DNA of 56,192 bases from Pseudomonadota bacterium (GTDB lineage: Bacteria; Pseudomonadota; Alphaproteobacteria; GCA-2731375): NCBI GenBank assembly GCA_027623205.1, contig JAQBYC010000016.1, positions 1-56,192 of the forward strand. Reading direction: 5' to 3'. Numbering within the stretch: the first letter of the stretch is position 1; each line of letters begins with the position of its first letter. A program made the translations under genes and the position numbers. The notes beneath the pieces are model-generated. The model saw only the letters and a list, made by a program, of their open reading frames with translations, ran no database searches and was not told where the DNA came from. Below are positions 18,179-27,096 of the stretch, piece by piece.

Positions 18179-19080
18179 CCATGCAATTTGCAATTCACCG
18201 CATTGGGCACCCGAACAAGCAAAACCTGCAATTTCGTCCATAATTTAAACGTGTCTTTAACCCGCAAAATCCAAACATCGACCTTGCTTTTCAACGTGGC
18301 GTCAAATTCGTCGGTTGGAAGCGCGGTCGGGACATGAAGCGTCAAAGCCGTCAACGCTGTATCTGCATTGCAGGCAATTTTAAACGTACGCTCTTGCAAA
18401 GCGTCTTTGAACCGCTGAGGAACCTTGGTTGTCTCAATCCCTTTTTGTATTTCGGTCAGGTCTTTGATCGCTTCGAGGAATGTATCCGTCAATGCTATGG
18501 CTGAATTAAACTTGGCGGCGGTTCGTTCCGCCGCCGCCCACGCATTTATGTCCTGTTGTCGGCTTTTCAATTCTTCACTTCCGGCCCGCTGGATCGATTG
18601 TAGGTTCGCGCTTTCCCTTGTGACTACGGCGAAATGCGGAATGGCAAGCAACATCGTGCAATCCCGGGGATGGGAGTTGAAGCTCGGCGTACCTATCACG
18701 CAACGGTCCTGTATGCTGTCATCGACACTCGCTAGAATTTCGGTATTGTTTCCGACCCAAGCCGCAACGGCCGCCATCTGAAGGAATGAGATCTTGTTCG
18801 ATTCGTCGCCGGTTTTCTTTCCCTCCTCAAGAGACCGAAGGGCGATCTCGTCCAATTTTCTGTATGTTTCCTCCAGTCGAAACTCGGCATCGGCTGCTTC
18901 CGCTTTCGCCTTGTTCGAAGACTCCGCATTGAGTTTCTCGAGGATTGTCTTGTCGTTAATGAGTGTCGCGTGAGCAGCAGATAGTTCGCCTCTTAGATCC
19001 AAGAGTTTTGCGCCGCCGCAACCAACCAGCAGGAGCAGGCTTATGGCCAGAGGAAATAATCTCTGCATTCGACATTTCAT
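18175..19080 (-). CDS. predicted outer-membrane lipoprotein with coiled coil, unknown function
   Basis: A 301-residue protein with a lipoprotein signal: basic start, hydrophobic run, lipobox LLLVGC with Cys21 as the lipidation site. The residue after Cys is Gly, so outer-membrane sorting is likely. Residues 30-85 form a charged, heptad-like helix. Four later Cys residues could form disulfides in the periplasm. I do not recognise a family. The ATG at 19080 has GGAG upstream. It starts 12 nt after the stop of the 867-aa gene, so the two are surely cotranscribed. Confidence 0.75.
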   Translation of the reverse strand: MKCRMQRLFPLAISLLLLVGCGGAKLLDLRGELSAAHATLINDKTILEKLNAESSNKAKAEAADAEFRLEETYRKLDEIALRSLEEGKKTGDESNKISFLQMAAVAAWVGNNTEILASVDDSIQDRCVIGTPSFNSHPRDCTMLLAIPHFAVVTRESANLQSIQRAGSEELKSRQQDINAWAAAERTAAKFNSAIALTDTFLEAIKDLTEIQKGIETTKVPQRFKDALQERTFKIACNADTALTALTLHVPTALPTDEFDATLKSKVDVWILRVKDTFKLWTKLQVLLVRVPNAVNCKLHG

Positions 19081-19092
19081 TGGAATGATCTC

Positions 19093-21696
19093 CTATGCCA
19101 TGAGAGCGTATGCTGATGTAGGCGTGAGTTCACCGCCGGAAACCACGGACGCGAGCAATTCACCGTTCAACGCATGCGGCAGCAGGCGACGGAACAGGCG
19201 CAGCCATTCCTTGTTGCCAAACCGCTCGCTGTTGATGACCACGAAATCGGAAAGTGTGGTGACATAATCAGCGACGGTAGCCAGGTTCATCCGGGCCTCG
19301 GCAGGACGGCCCGACGTGGCGCGAATCAAAATTACGATGGCCTCCCGCAGTGTTGCTCCAAAGAGGACTGATTTGTCTTTTTTATCGGAACTAGCCAAGT
19401 GTTGGTTGGCCGTCGTGAAGAAAAGTTTCAGGATCTCCGATCCGCTGCTGGCGTCGGCGCCTTGGTCCAACCCGAACAATCGAGACGGATTCTTGGCCGC
19501 CTCTTCGGTGGCTATGCGCGCAATTTCCTTCCAATCATCGCCCGTCAGCAACAAGTTGTCCGCCACCGCCATCGCCGAGGCAACGGATTTAACGACTTGC
19601 TGAAGTTCCTTTCGATCGCCGGCGACCATTTGCGGCGATATGGCCGCCTGCTGCAGGAATACGCGGCCAAGTTCCAACAGATCAACGTTGGCGGCCAGCG
19701 TATTGATAGCCCCCTTGCTATCCGTACCCAATCCCTCCGCAAGCCCAACAATGACCTGACCGATCAGTTTCTCGATTACCGGTTCCCAATTGCCCCCGAA
19801 GTCGACCAGTTCCGGCCCCTGCACCCTAATTGTATCGAGCGCAACCATTGCCAGTTCAATACCTAGATCACCGTTGAAGGGCGGCGGGTTATTCCTTAGA
19901 GTTCCCGCAACACCTGAAAACAGGGACAACGCCGCGTGATCCACGGCATCGGTGCCGCCATTGCCTAGGAACAATTCCGGGCGTTCGACGGCGATCACGA
20001 GCACGGAATTGTACAGGACCATTAGGCTCTTTTTTGAAGCGATCTCTTTCAGTTTCTGATCCGCTGTCGTCTTCAGGAGCGCTTTCAGTACCGCGCCACC
20101 CGCCCTGTCATCGCGGAAATCGGCGCCGAGGAAAATTTCCTGATTGTCGGCCACCGTGTGCACTGCCGCGTCACTCGCGATCTCCAGCCAGTCATCGACC
20201 GAAAGCAGATTTGCCTGATCGGCCTTGATGCCCTCGGCCATTCCTTTGACAAGCGTCTTCAACTGCTCGCTATCGCCGACCACCATGCTTGGATTCCTGG
20301 CCGCCTGAGCAATGAATACTTTGGCGATCTCGCCGAGTTGAATGCTGGACAATCCCGATTGGATGGGTTCCCCGTCCTGGGTATCAAACCCTTCCTTCAG
20401 CCCGCCAACAACTTGATCGACAAGCTTCTCAACGACTGGCTCCCAATTGTCATCGATATCGATCAAAGCTAGGGCATGAACCTTGAGCATATCGAGCGCC
20501 GCAACAGCCAATTCTACGCCCATGTCGCCGTCGAACGGGGGTGGGTTCTTCCGAAGCGTCCTGGCAACACCAGCGAGCAACGCGCGAGCCGCGCCGACGG
20601 CGGCCGTTTTTTTCTCTTCGTCATCGCCAAGACCGGGTTTGATAAAGAACTCCGGACGCTCAGCCGCCACGCCAAGCGCCGACTGGTAAATGGCGATGAG
20701 GCTCTCGTTAGTGAACAGCTTTGCGGTACCAATATTGGCGCCTTCTTCGATGACGGCTTTCGTGACCGCACCGATCGCAGCGTTGGGATCGAAACCTTTC
20801 CCCAGAAATGCTTTTTGATGCTTCGAAACCGTCATCAGTGCAGCCCTTGCCACGGGGCCGACGAGCGCTTCGGCTGCCTTCTTGTAACTGATATGCTCGG
20901 ACCAATGATCCTTCGCGGACGGCAACGATTCGACCACCGGCTTCAATGTGTTCGATATTAGTTCTTGGATATGGTCTTCACCGAAGGCCAAATCCGGATT
21001 TTCATTTATTGTTCTGAGACCCGCCTGTACGAACATACCGCCTAGACGGCCCAAAAATCCTTTCTTTTCGCCATACTCGTCGTCATCCGGAATAAGGTGG
21101 CTGAGTTGCGAAGCGAAAGCGCCCAGAAATTTGCCGCCATTCCCATCGAGACCCAATCGCGACGGGTCCGTTCCGATATATTCCAGCGCGACATCGATTA
21201 CCGACAGCGAGACTTTAACCCAAGGTGAAACGGGGCCTTCGCCCTCTGCCCATTGCTTGAACATTACTGCGGCCACCGCGCCTTCTACGTCGGTCGGAAC
21301 CTTTCGTTCCAAGAGAGGAAGCGCCGCCATTTCCATAGCGAGAATTCTCATCGCCACTATGTACAGAATGTCCAGGGCATCATCGTTTGCGCCAATATTT
21401 GGCGCATTATCGACTGTGGACCACAAGCTTGCATAGGGAGCTGGGTCGCCGACGAATAGATCGGGGAAACTACGAACCCACACTTCTTTTTCCGTTGCGG
21501 CAGCGGCTTCAACGAAGCACCGATATTTTGGCTCGCGGAAAAAACCTGAAACAAAAATAATTGGTTCCTTTTCAACCAACTCAACGTCCGGGAAAAGCGC
21601 TGCGGCATCTCTTGCGTGCTGAGCGATGGCGGTATCCACGGATTTGCCAATGCGATAGGCGCCTTTCAAAAGCATTATGAATAATTCTGGGTTCAT
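19093..21696 (-). CDS. large repeat-containing protein of unknown function (867 aa)
   Basis: No family recognised. The 867 residues are mostly alpha-helical with no signal peptide or clear membrane helix. Residues about 293-518 and 518-745 are two copies of one unit of about 220 residues: compare NPPPFDGDMGVELAVAALD at 384 with NPPPFNGDLGIELAMVALD at 603, NWEPVVEKL with NWEPVIEKL, and AERPEFF with VERPELF. Residues 1-290 form a different N-terminal part (IIFVSGFFREPKYRC), and the end may hold a partial third unit. It is the first gene of the block with the lipoprotein and the MBL hydrolase. A scaffold or effector-like role is conceivable; nothing in the sequence proves it. Confidence 0.7.
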   Translation of the reverse strand: MNPELFIMLLKGAYRIGKSVDTAIAQHARDAAALFPDVELVEKEPIIFVSGFFREPKYRCFVEAAAATEKEVWVRSFPDLFVGDPAPYASLWSTVDNAPNIGANDDALDILYIVAMRILAMEMAALPLLERKVPTDVEGAVAAVMFKQWAEGEGPVSPWVKVSLSVIDVALEYIGTDPSRLGLDGNGGKFLGAFASQLSHLIPDDDEYGEKKGFLGRLGGMFVQAGLRTINENPDLAFGEDHIQELISNTLKPVVESLPSAKDHWSEHISYKKAAEALVGPVARAALMTVSKHQKAFLGKGFDPNAAIGAVTKAVIEEGANIGTAKLFTNESLIAIYQSALGVAAERPEFFIKPGLGDDEEKKTAAVGAARALLAGVARTLRKNPPPFDGDMGVELAVAALDMLKVHALALIDIDDNWEPVVEKLVDQVVGGLKEGFDTQDGEPIQSGLSSIQLGEIAKVFIAQAARNPSMVVGDSEQLKTLVKGMAEGIKADQANLLSVDDWLEIASDAAVHTVADNQEIFLGADFRDDRAGGAVLKALLKTTADQKLKEIASKKSLMVLYNSVLVIAVERPELFLGNGGTDAVDHAALSLFSGVAGTLRNNPPPFNGDLGIELAMVALDTIRVQGPELVDFGGNWEPVIEKLIGQVIVGLAEGLGTDSKGAINTLAANVDLLELGRVFLQQAAISPQMVAGDRKELQQVVKSVASAMAVADNLLLTGDDWKEIARIATEEAAKNPSRLFGLDQGADASSGSEILKLFFTTANQHLASSDKKDKSVLFGATLREAIVILIRATSGRPAEARMNLATVADYVTTLSDFVVINSERFGNKEWLRLFRRLLPHALNGELLASVVSGGELTPTSAYALMA

Positions 21697-22215
21697 AGAC
21701 GGACCTCCCCATGGCCTATTTCGCCGGACGGCAGCGGAAGTGGGCGTCGGGCATTTCTTTTCTCGCGTTTGCTTGCGGTGTAGGCGACATTGAACGCCTT
21801 GGTCGATGATGACGTCACGGACACCGACCCACTGGTCCTGCGCCGGACGCCACCTGTCTGCCCCTCAAGGCCGACATAGGCCCTTTCCGGGGATCCCATC
21901 GGCGTTGACGTTATCGCCTCCAAGACAGGATTCGGTTATTTGCAGCGCGGAACGCTCATCCTCAATGAATTGATGAACAGCCGGCTTACGAGAGCATGTT
22001 TCTTTCAAACATGCTCGGACTCTTAAGAAAAGAGCCATTGAACCAATGACTCGGATCGCTAAAGCGAAGCCAATTGACTGAACATTGCTTTAGCGCGTTA
22101 TGGACCGTTGAAATACGAATTACGCGCAACTACCGAAAGGTTAGCGTTCTCGAGTTTGCTGGTCAATTGAAGGTCGTTGGAATGTCCGGGTGCAATCCAG
22201 CAAACTGGAAATGCA
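21697..22215. other. 519-nt gap between the 867-aa gene and fbiC, holding repeat copy E
   Basis: The part 21697-21985 contains a 76-codon minus-strand frame (21693-21923) with Arg/Ser-rich, unconvincing composition; it may be a remnant of a longer gene. The part 21988-22095 is repeat copy E. The part 22096-22215 shows nothing I recognise. The promoter of the minus-strand three-gene block must lie in the first part. Confidence 0.5.
21988..22095 (+). repeat. dispersed MITE-like repeat, copy E
   Basis: The clearest hairpin of the family: GAGCATGTTT pairs with AAACATGCTC over 10 bp around a 5-nt loop. Then come the shared middle (TCGGACTC, TTAAGAA, GAGCCATTGAACCAATGACT) and a second hairpin TCGCT/AGCGA. 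It ends with CAATTGACTGAACATTGC followed by TTTAGCGC, the inverted counterpart of the left end. Relative to copy A, the first stem has changed on both sides so that pairing is kept. Confidence 0.8.
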
Positions 22216-24678
22216 CTAATCACCGCCGGCGGCTTTCAATCCGGGACGTATCAGGGGCTGGCGGTCGCCATCGCGGTCGTATTTCCGGGCCGGATTATTG
22301 ATGATCTCTTCCAATGGCGCGGCCTGGAACGAGGCCTGGATCTGCCGCGCGGGTGGCGTGCCGTACAAGGTGGTGCGCTGCACCGGGGTCCGGCCCATGT
22401 CACGGATCAACGCCTCCATGGCATGGGGCGGCAATTCCTCGCCATGTTCAGAGCCGGCGGCGCGGGTAATGGTTTCGTTCATCAAGGTGCCGCCCAGATC
22501 ATTCACACCGGCGTCCAGGGCCGCCCGGATGCCGTCCCGGCCCATCTTAACCCAGGAGGTCTGAATATTGGTGATGTGGGGGTGCAGGGCCAGGCGCGCG
22601 ACAGCATGCATCAACAGGGCCTCGCGATAGGTCGGGCCCATGCGGGCGCGGCCTTTTAAATAGATCGGCGCTTCCATATGCACAAAGGGTAGCGGCACCA
22701 GTTCCGTGAACCCGCGCGTCCGCATCTGCAAGGCCCGCAGGCGCAATAGATGGCGGGCCCAATGCACCGGCCGGTCCACATGGCCGAACATGATTGTCGC
22801 CGTGGTACGGAAACCCACGCTGTGGGCGGTTTCCATTACCTCCAGCCATTGCGCCACGGTCAGCTTGTCGGGGCATAGGATCCGGCGCACTTCCTCGTCC
22901 AGGATCTCCGCCGCCGTGCCGGGTAACGAGCCCAGGCCGGCCGCACGCAATTGCTCCAGGAAGTCGCGCAGGGATACGCCCAAGGTCTGCGCGCCTTGAT
23001 AGACTTCCAACGGCGAGAAAGCGTGGACGTGCATATCAGGCGCCGCCGCCTTCACCGCATGCAGGATGTCCAGGTAGGTCTGACCGGTATATTCGGGATG
23101 GATGCCCCCCTGCATGCAGACTTCCGTGGCACCGCGGTCCCATGCCTCGCCGACCCGGCGGCCAATTTCGTCGAGCGAGAGATCGTAGGGACGGCCGCGC
23201 AAATTCTCGCTCAATTTACCTTTGGAAAAGGCACAGAACTGGCATTTGAAATAGCAGATATTGGTATAGTTGATGTTGCGGACGACGACATAGGAAACCG
23301 CATCGCCATTGACCTTGCGGCGCAGGGCGTCGGCGGCCCGACAGACCGAAGCCACTTCGCCGCCACGGGCCATGAACAGGCGGGTGACCTCGTCCTCCTG
23401 CAGGTCTTCGCCGGCCGCGGCGCGGGCCAACAGACGGTCCAGCTCGGGGCTCGGCGGCGACAGGGCCCTGATGGCCACCGGGGGCGCCCTATCGATACCC
23501 GGCGACCAGGTATCGCTTCGCGCCAGACCGGCGGCATCGACCCGCCGCAAAACGCTGTGGATGAAGGCCGGATCCAGCCAGCGCGCCGCCGCCTGGGCGA
23601 AATCAGGATAGATCGCCAGTCGTTCCACCAGAATCTTGCCGCCACGGGCGGTATCGTCGGCCAATTGCCGCAAATGGGGCCAGGGCGCCTCTGGATTGAC
23701 ATGATCAGGTGTGACGGGGGAAACCCCGCCCCAATCGTCGATGCCGGCGGCAATCAGGCTCGAGGTGGCGCCGGGACTGAGATTGGGCGGCGCCTGAATA
23801 TGCATTTTCGGGCCAAAGATCAGGCGGGCCACCGCGATGGACCAACACAATTCGTCCAGCGGCGCGTCCGGCCAATCGGCCATGCGCGTATCATCCTTGG
23901 CGCGGAAGTTCTGGACAATGATTTCCTGAATGTGACCATACCGGTCATGCAGATCGCGCAGGGCCAGCATGGCCTCTATCCGCTCCGCTCTGGTTTCGCC
24001 AATGCCGATCAAAATGCCCGTGGTGAAGGGTATCGCCAGGCGTCCGGCCGCTTCGATGGTCGCCAGACGGGCGGCGGGATCCTTGTCTGGGGAGCCATGA
24101 TGGCAGGCGCCCTTTGCCATCAGGCGCGGCGAGATGCTTTCCAGCATGATGCCTTGGGAGACCGAGACCTCGCGCAGGGCCGCCAAATCGGCCTCATCCA
24201 TCACGCCGGGGTTGAGGTGCGGCAACAGGCCCGTCTCTTCGTACACCAGCAGAGCCATGGCGCGCAGATACGACAGCGTCGTCCCATGGCCCAGTTCGGC
24301 CAGTTCTTCCCGCGCCACGCGATAGCGGGCTTCCGGCTTGTCTCCCAGGGTGAACAGCGCTTCATTGCAGCCCGCCTCGGCACCCGCGCGCGCGACCGCC
24401 AGGACTTCATCCGGGGTCATAAAGGCCCGCCGGCCACGCCGGGGCGGATGGGCAAAGGTGCAATAGTGGCAAACGTCGCGGCACAGTTGGGTCAAGGGTA
24501 TGAAGACCTTGCGCGAATAGCTGATCAGCCGGCCATGGCCCTGATCGCGCAACGCGGCGGCGGCTGTCTGCAAAAGCGCCAGAGCCGGCGCATCCGAGGC
24601 ATTGGCCAGGGCCAGGGCCTCTGCCCGCTCCGGCCGCCGCTGGCCCCGCCAAGTCTCAAAATCAGTCGTCAACGACAT
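22216..24678 (-). CDS. fbiC: bifunctional FO synthase FbiC (CofG-CofH fusion)
   Basis: FbiC makes 7,8-didemethyl-8-hydroxy-5-deazariboflavin (FO), the chromophore of coenzyme F420, from tyrosine and 5-amino-6-ribitylaminouracil using two radical SAM domains. The CofG half has its iron-sulfur cysteines at 66, 70 and 73 (CRDVCHYC) and GAEAGCNEALFTLGDKPE. The CofH half has cysteines 475, 479 and 482 in NICYFKCQFCAFSKGK. At 820 residues it is a full-length fusion, as in actinobacteria, whereas archaea use two proteins. It is the last gene of the six-gene F420 operon, 13 nt after cofC. Confidence 0.96.
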   Translation of the reverse strand: MSLTTDFETWRGQRRPERAEALALANASDAPALALLQTAAAALRDQGHGRLISYSRKVFIPLTQLCRDVCHYCTFAHPPRRGRRAFMTPDEVLAVARAGAEAGCNEALFTLGDKPEARYRVAREELAELGHGTTLSYLRAMALLVYEETGLLPHLNPGVMDEADLAALREVSVSQGIMLESISPRLMAKGACHHGSPDKDPAARLATIEAAGRLAIPFTTGILIGIGETRAERIEAMLALRDLHDRYGHIQEIIVQNFRAKDDTRMADWPDAPLDELCWSIAVARLIFGPKMHIQAPPNLSPGATSSLIAAGIDDWGGVSPVTPDHVNPEAPWPHLRQLADDTARGGKILVERLAIYPDFAQAAARWLDPAFIHSVLRRVDAAGLARSDTWSPGIDRAPPVAIRALSPPSPELDRLLARAAAGEDLQEDEVTRLFMARGGEVASVCRAADALRRKVNGDAVSYVVVRNINYTNICYFKCQFCAFSKGKLSENLRGRPYDLSLDEIGRRVGEAWDRGATEVCMQGGIHPEYTGQTYLDILHAVKAAAPDMHVHAFSPLEVYQGAQTLGVSLRDFLEQLRAAGLGSLPGTAAEILDEEVRRILCPDKLTVAQWLEVMETAHSVGFRTTATIMFGHVDRPVHWARHLLRLRALQMRTRGFTELVPLPFVHMEAPIYLKGRARMGPTYREALLMHAVARLALHPHITNIQTSWVKMGRDGIRAALDAGVNDLGGTLMNETITRAAGSEHGEELPPHAMEALIRDMGRTPVQRTTLYGTPPARQIQASFQAAPLEEIINNPARKYDRDGDRQPLIRPGLKAAGGD

Positions 24679-24691
24679 TTGTCCCCGTTCC

Positions 24692-25336
24692 TCAATGCTG
24701 CATTACCCTGGCCGCGATGCCCGATGCTTGCAGATAATGCAAACTGCCGCAATGACCAGCCCCGGTACAAAACAGCCGCAGATCGTCCGGCGTGTCAATA
24801 TCCAAGGCAAACCCAGACAATTCCAATATGGCGGGTTCCACGCCCCTGTCACGGGCTATTTGGCAATGACGGTTAAAACTGTCGCGCCCGAACGCCGGCT
24901 GAAACAGGTCGGGCGGCCACAGGGCCAGGCAATTGGTGCCGTCACGATCACGCGATGGCACCACGCAGACGCCGGGCGATACCATATCCAGGTTGGCGAT
25001 CCGCGCCACCTCCGCCGGGGTTATCAGGGGAACATCACCGGGCACATGCATCATGGCCGTTGCCCCCTCTTCCGCCAACACCTCGCCGGCCTGCCGCACG
25101 GCGGCGCTGTAACCGCCCGGCCGGCGTTCCCGCATCACCCGGGCACCCTGCCATCGGGCCATGTTCAGCACCTGCTCATCGCCGCTGATCACCACCACGC
25201 CCTCCAAACCGATCAGGGCGGCGAGGACATCGCGCAGCATATGTTCGGCCAGGCTGGCGCGCTCTTCAGGGGACAGCACATCGGCCAGGCGTTGTTTCGG
25301 GGCATCGAAACCCTTGATCGGAACCACGGCCCACAT
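24692..25336 (-). CDS. cofC: CofC/FbiD phospholactate (or PEP/3-phosphoglycerate) guanylyltransferase
   Basis: A 214-residue nucleotidyltransferase that activates a three-carbon phosphate (2-phospholactate, phosphoenolpyruvate or 3-phosphoglycerate, depending on lineage) with GTP for F420 synthesis. The VVPIKGFDAPKQRLADVLS start, the HVPGDVPLITPAEV metal-binding motif and DRDGTNCLALWP are typical. The last 25 residues are unusual and may not be conserved. It starts 3 nt after the cofD stop and is followed by fbiC after 13 nt. Which substrate is used, and so which F420 form is made, cannot be read from the sequence. Confidence 0.92.
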   Translation of the reverse strand: MWAVVPIKGFDAPKQRLADVLSPEERASLAEHMLRDVLAALIGLEGVVVISGDEQVLNMARWQGARVMRERRPGGYSAAVRQAGEVLAEEGATAMMHVPGDVPLITPAEVARIANLDMVSPGVCVVPSRDRDGTNCLALWPPDLFQPAFGRDSFNRHCQIARDRGVEPAILELSGFALDIDTPDDLRLFCTGAGHCGSLHYLQASGIAARVMQH

Positions 25337-25339
25337 CTT

Positions 25340-26320
25340 TTATGCGCCTAGTTCTTGGGCCAGCGCCAGCACGTCGCGGGCCAGACCCACCCGATCTTCC
25401 AGGCTTTCCATCACCGTCTTGGTGACCATCGGGCGCACGCCCAGGGCGGCAACGGCATCGGCCTGGTCCTGGTCGCCATGGTCCAGGACAAAACCATCCA
25501 GCAGATCACCATAATGTTGGGCCACCGCCAGGGCGGTGCTGGGCATGCCCAATTCGGCCATCATCTTGGCCGCCGGTCCCTTGATCGCCCGACCGGCCAC
25601 GATAGGAGACACAGCGATGACCGGCGCCGGGGCCGCGCGAACAGCATCGCGGACGCCGGGCAGGCTCAAAATCGGATCGATACTGACGAACGGGTTGGAG
25701 GGCGTAATGATGATCGCCCGCAAATCCGGGTCCGCCAGGGCGGCCATGAAGCCGGGTTGCGGCCGGGCCGCCGCAATGCCGTCGAAGACAAACCCTGTAA
25801 CCACCGGTTCACAGCGGTCACGGACGAAATAATGCTGAAACGCCAAAGCGCCATCCGTGGTCTGGATCATGGTCCGCACCGGGTCGTCGGACATCGGCAG
25901 CACACGGGCGGTGATGCCCAGATGCCGGCTGACGGCCCGGGTGACCGCCGTCAGGTTTTCGCCGGCAGCCAAGGCGCCCGTGCGCAGCACATGCAGCGCC
26001 AGATCGCCGTCACCCAGGTTGAACCAGCTTTCGCCGCCCAATTGCTGCAGGGCCGCCATGAAGCGCCAGCCCTCATCGGCCCGGCCCCAGCCCTTGGACT
26101 GATCGCTCAACCCCGCCAGGGTATAGGTGACGGTATCCAGGTCGGGACAGATCGTCAGGCCCAGATGTTCGAAATCATCGCCCACGTTGGCCACCACCAG
26201 CAAGTTCTGGTGCAGATCCAGGTGCGATAGGCCCAGCGCCAACTTGGCACCACCCACGCCGCCCGACAGGGCAATGACGGGCCCGCGCGGCAAATCCCCC
26301 TCTGCTGAACTTGGCGCCAT
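25340..26320 (-). CDS. cofD: 2-phospho-L-lactate transferase CofD/FbiA
   Basis: CofD transfers the phospholactyl (or phosphoenolpyruvyl) group from the GDP-activated donor to FO, giving F420-0. The 326-residue protein opens with VIALSGGVGGAKLALGLSHL, the family signature, and has GDGDLALH and IITPSNPFVSIDPIL, also typical. The ATG at 26320 overlaps the stop of cofE as TGATG, so translation is coupled; the longer in-frame extension upstream runs antisense to a different reading of cofE and is not real. Confidence 0.95.
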   Translation of the reverse strand: MAPSSAEGDLPRGPVIALSGGVGGAKLALGLSHLDLHQNLLVVANVGDDFEHLGLTICPDLDTVTYTLAGLSDQSKGWGRADEGWRFMAALQQLGGESWFNLGDGDLALHVLRTGALAAGENLTAVTRAVSRHLGITARVLPMSDDPVRTMIQTTDGALAFQHYFVRDRCEPVVTGFVFDGIAAARPQPGFMAALADPDLRAIIITPSNPFVSIDPILSLPGVRDAVRAAPAPVIAVSPIVAGRAIKGPAAKMMAELGMPSTALAVAQHYGDLLDGFVLDHGDQDQADAVAALGVRPMVTKTVMESLEDRVGLARDVLALAQELGA

Positions 26321-27090
26321 CAGCGGAACATATCCTGCGCCGCCGGCCGGGGCAGCGCATCCGCCCCCTGGTTGGAAAACGGAAATTGCAGACCACGGAT
26401 CAGCACCACCGGCTGACCTTGATTTCCCTGGCCCTGCAGGATGGAGGCGGCGGATGACAGTTCGTCCGCCAGGCCAACCTCGGTGACCAGCAATTCCCGG
26501 CCAAACAGATCCGGCTCGCCGCGCAAATCCCACAGCGCGGGAAGCCCGGCGGAACCGATTGCCAGGCCCATGGTGCCCTGCCGCCAGGCCCGACCCACGG
26601 AATCGTTGATGATCACGGCGACATCGACACCATACCTATCCGCCAGTGCCCGCCGCAGTTTACGGCAATCGGCGTCGGGATCCTCCGGCAGCAGCAGCAC
26701 ATGCTCCGAAGCGCCATCCTGTTCCACATTGGAGGCATCGATGCCGGCGTTGGCCAGGACCACACCCAGGCGATGGGCCACCACCAGGACACCGGGGCGC
26801 TTGCCCACCACGTCGACCGATTCGGCCAGGATCAGTTCGACCATGCGCGGATCCTTGCCGACCTCCAGCGCCAAGGCCTCCGCCCGCGGCGATGGTGTCA
26901 CATCCCGCAGATCTACAATACGGCCATTGGCCTTTGAGACGATTTTTTGCGCCAGAACCAGCACATCGCCGCCTTGCAGGCTTTCGCCGGCGCGATCCAG
27001 GCCATCACCAATTTGCGCGGCCAGATCGTCACCAGGACGCACCATTGGCATATCTGGCAAGGCCACCATCTGCATGCGGGACGTCTTCAT
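26320..27090 (-). CDS. cofE: coenzyme F420-0:L-glutamate ligase CofE
   Basis: CofE adds the gamma-linked glutamate tail to F420-0 with GTP. The 256-residue protein has GDVLVLAQKIVSKANGR, ESVDVVGKRPGVLVVAHRLG, and the GRAWRQGTMGLAIGSAG segment typical of the family. It consists of the ligase domain only; the C-terminal nitroreductase-like domain that in mycobacterial FbiB reduces dehydro-F420-0 is absent. It begins 6 nt after npdG and overlaps the cofD start. Confidence 0.94.
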   Translation of the reverse strand: MKTSRMQMVALPDMPMVRPGDDLAAQIGDGLDRAGESLQGGDVLVLAQKIVSKANGRIVDLRDVTPSPRAEALALEVGKDPRMVELILAESVDVVGKRPGVLVVAHRLGVVLANAGIDASNVEQDGASEHVLLLPEDPDADCRKLRRALADRYGVDVAVIINDSVGRAWRQGTMGLAIGSAGLPALWDLRGEPDLFGRELLVTEVGLADELSSAASILQGQGNQGQPVVLIRGLQFPFSNQGADALPRPAAQDMFR

Positions 27091-27096
27091 GAGCGC

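Noticed and set aside
21693-21923. 76-codon minus-strand ORF just upstream of the 867-aa gene
   Set aside because: Its Arg/Ser/Thr-rich composition and lack of any recognised pattern do not support a gene; it is mentioned only as a possible remnant.
22951-24876. 641-codon plus-strand ORF opposite fbiC
   Set aside because: It lies wholly antisense to fbiC and part of cofC, which have clear motifs; long antisense frames are common in GC-rich DNA and the product has no recognisable domain.
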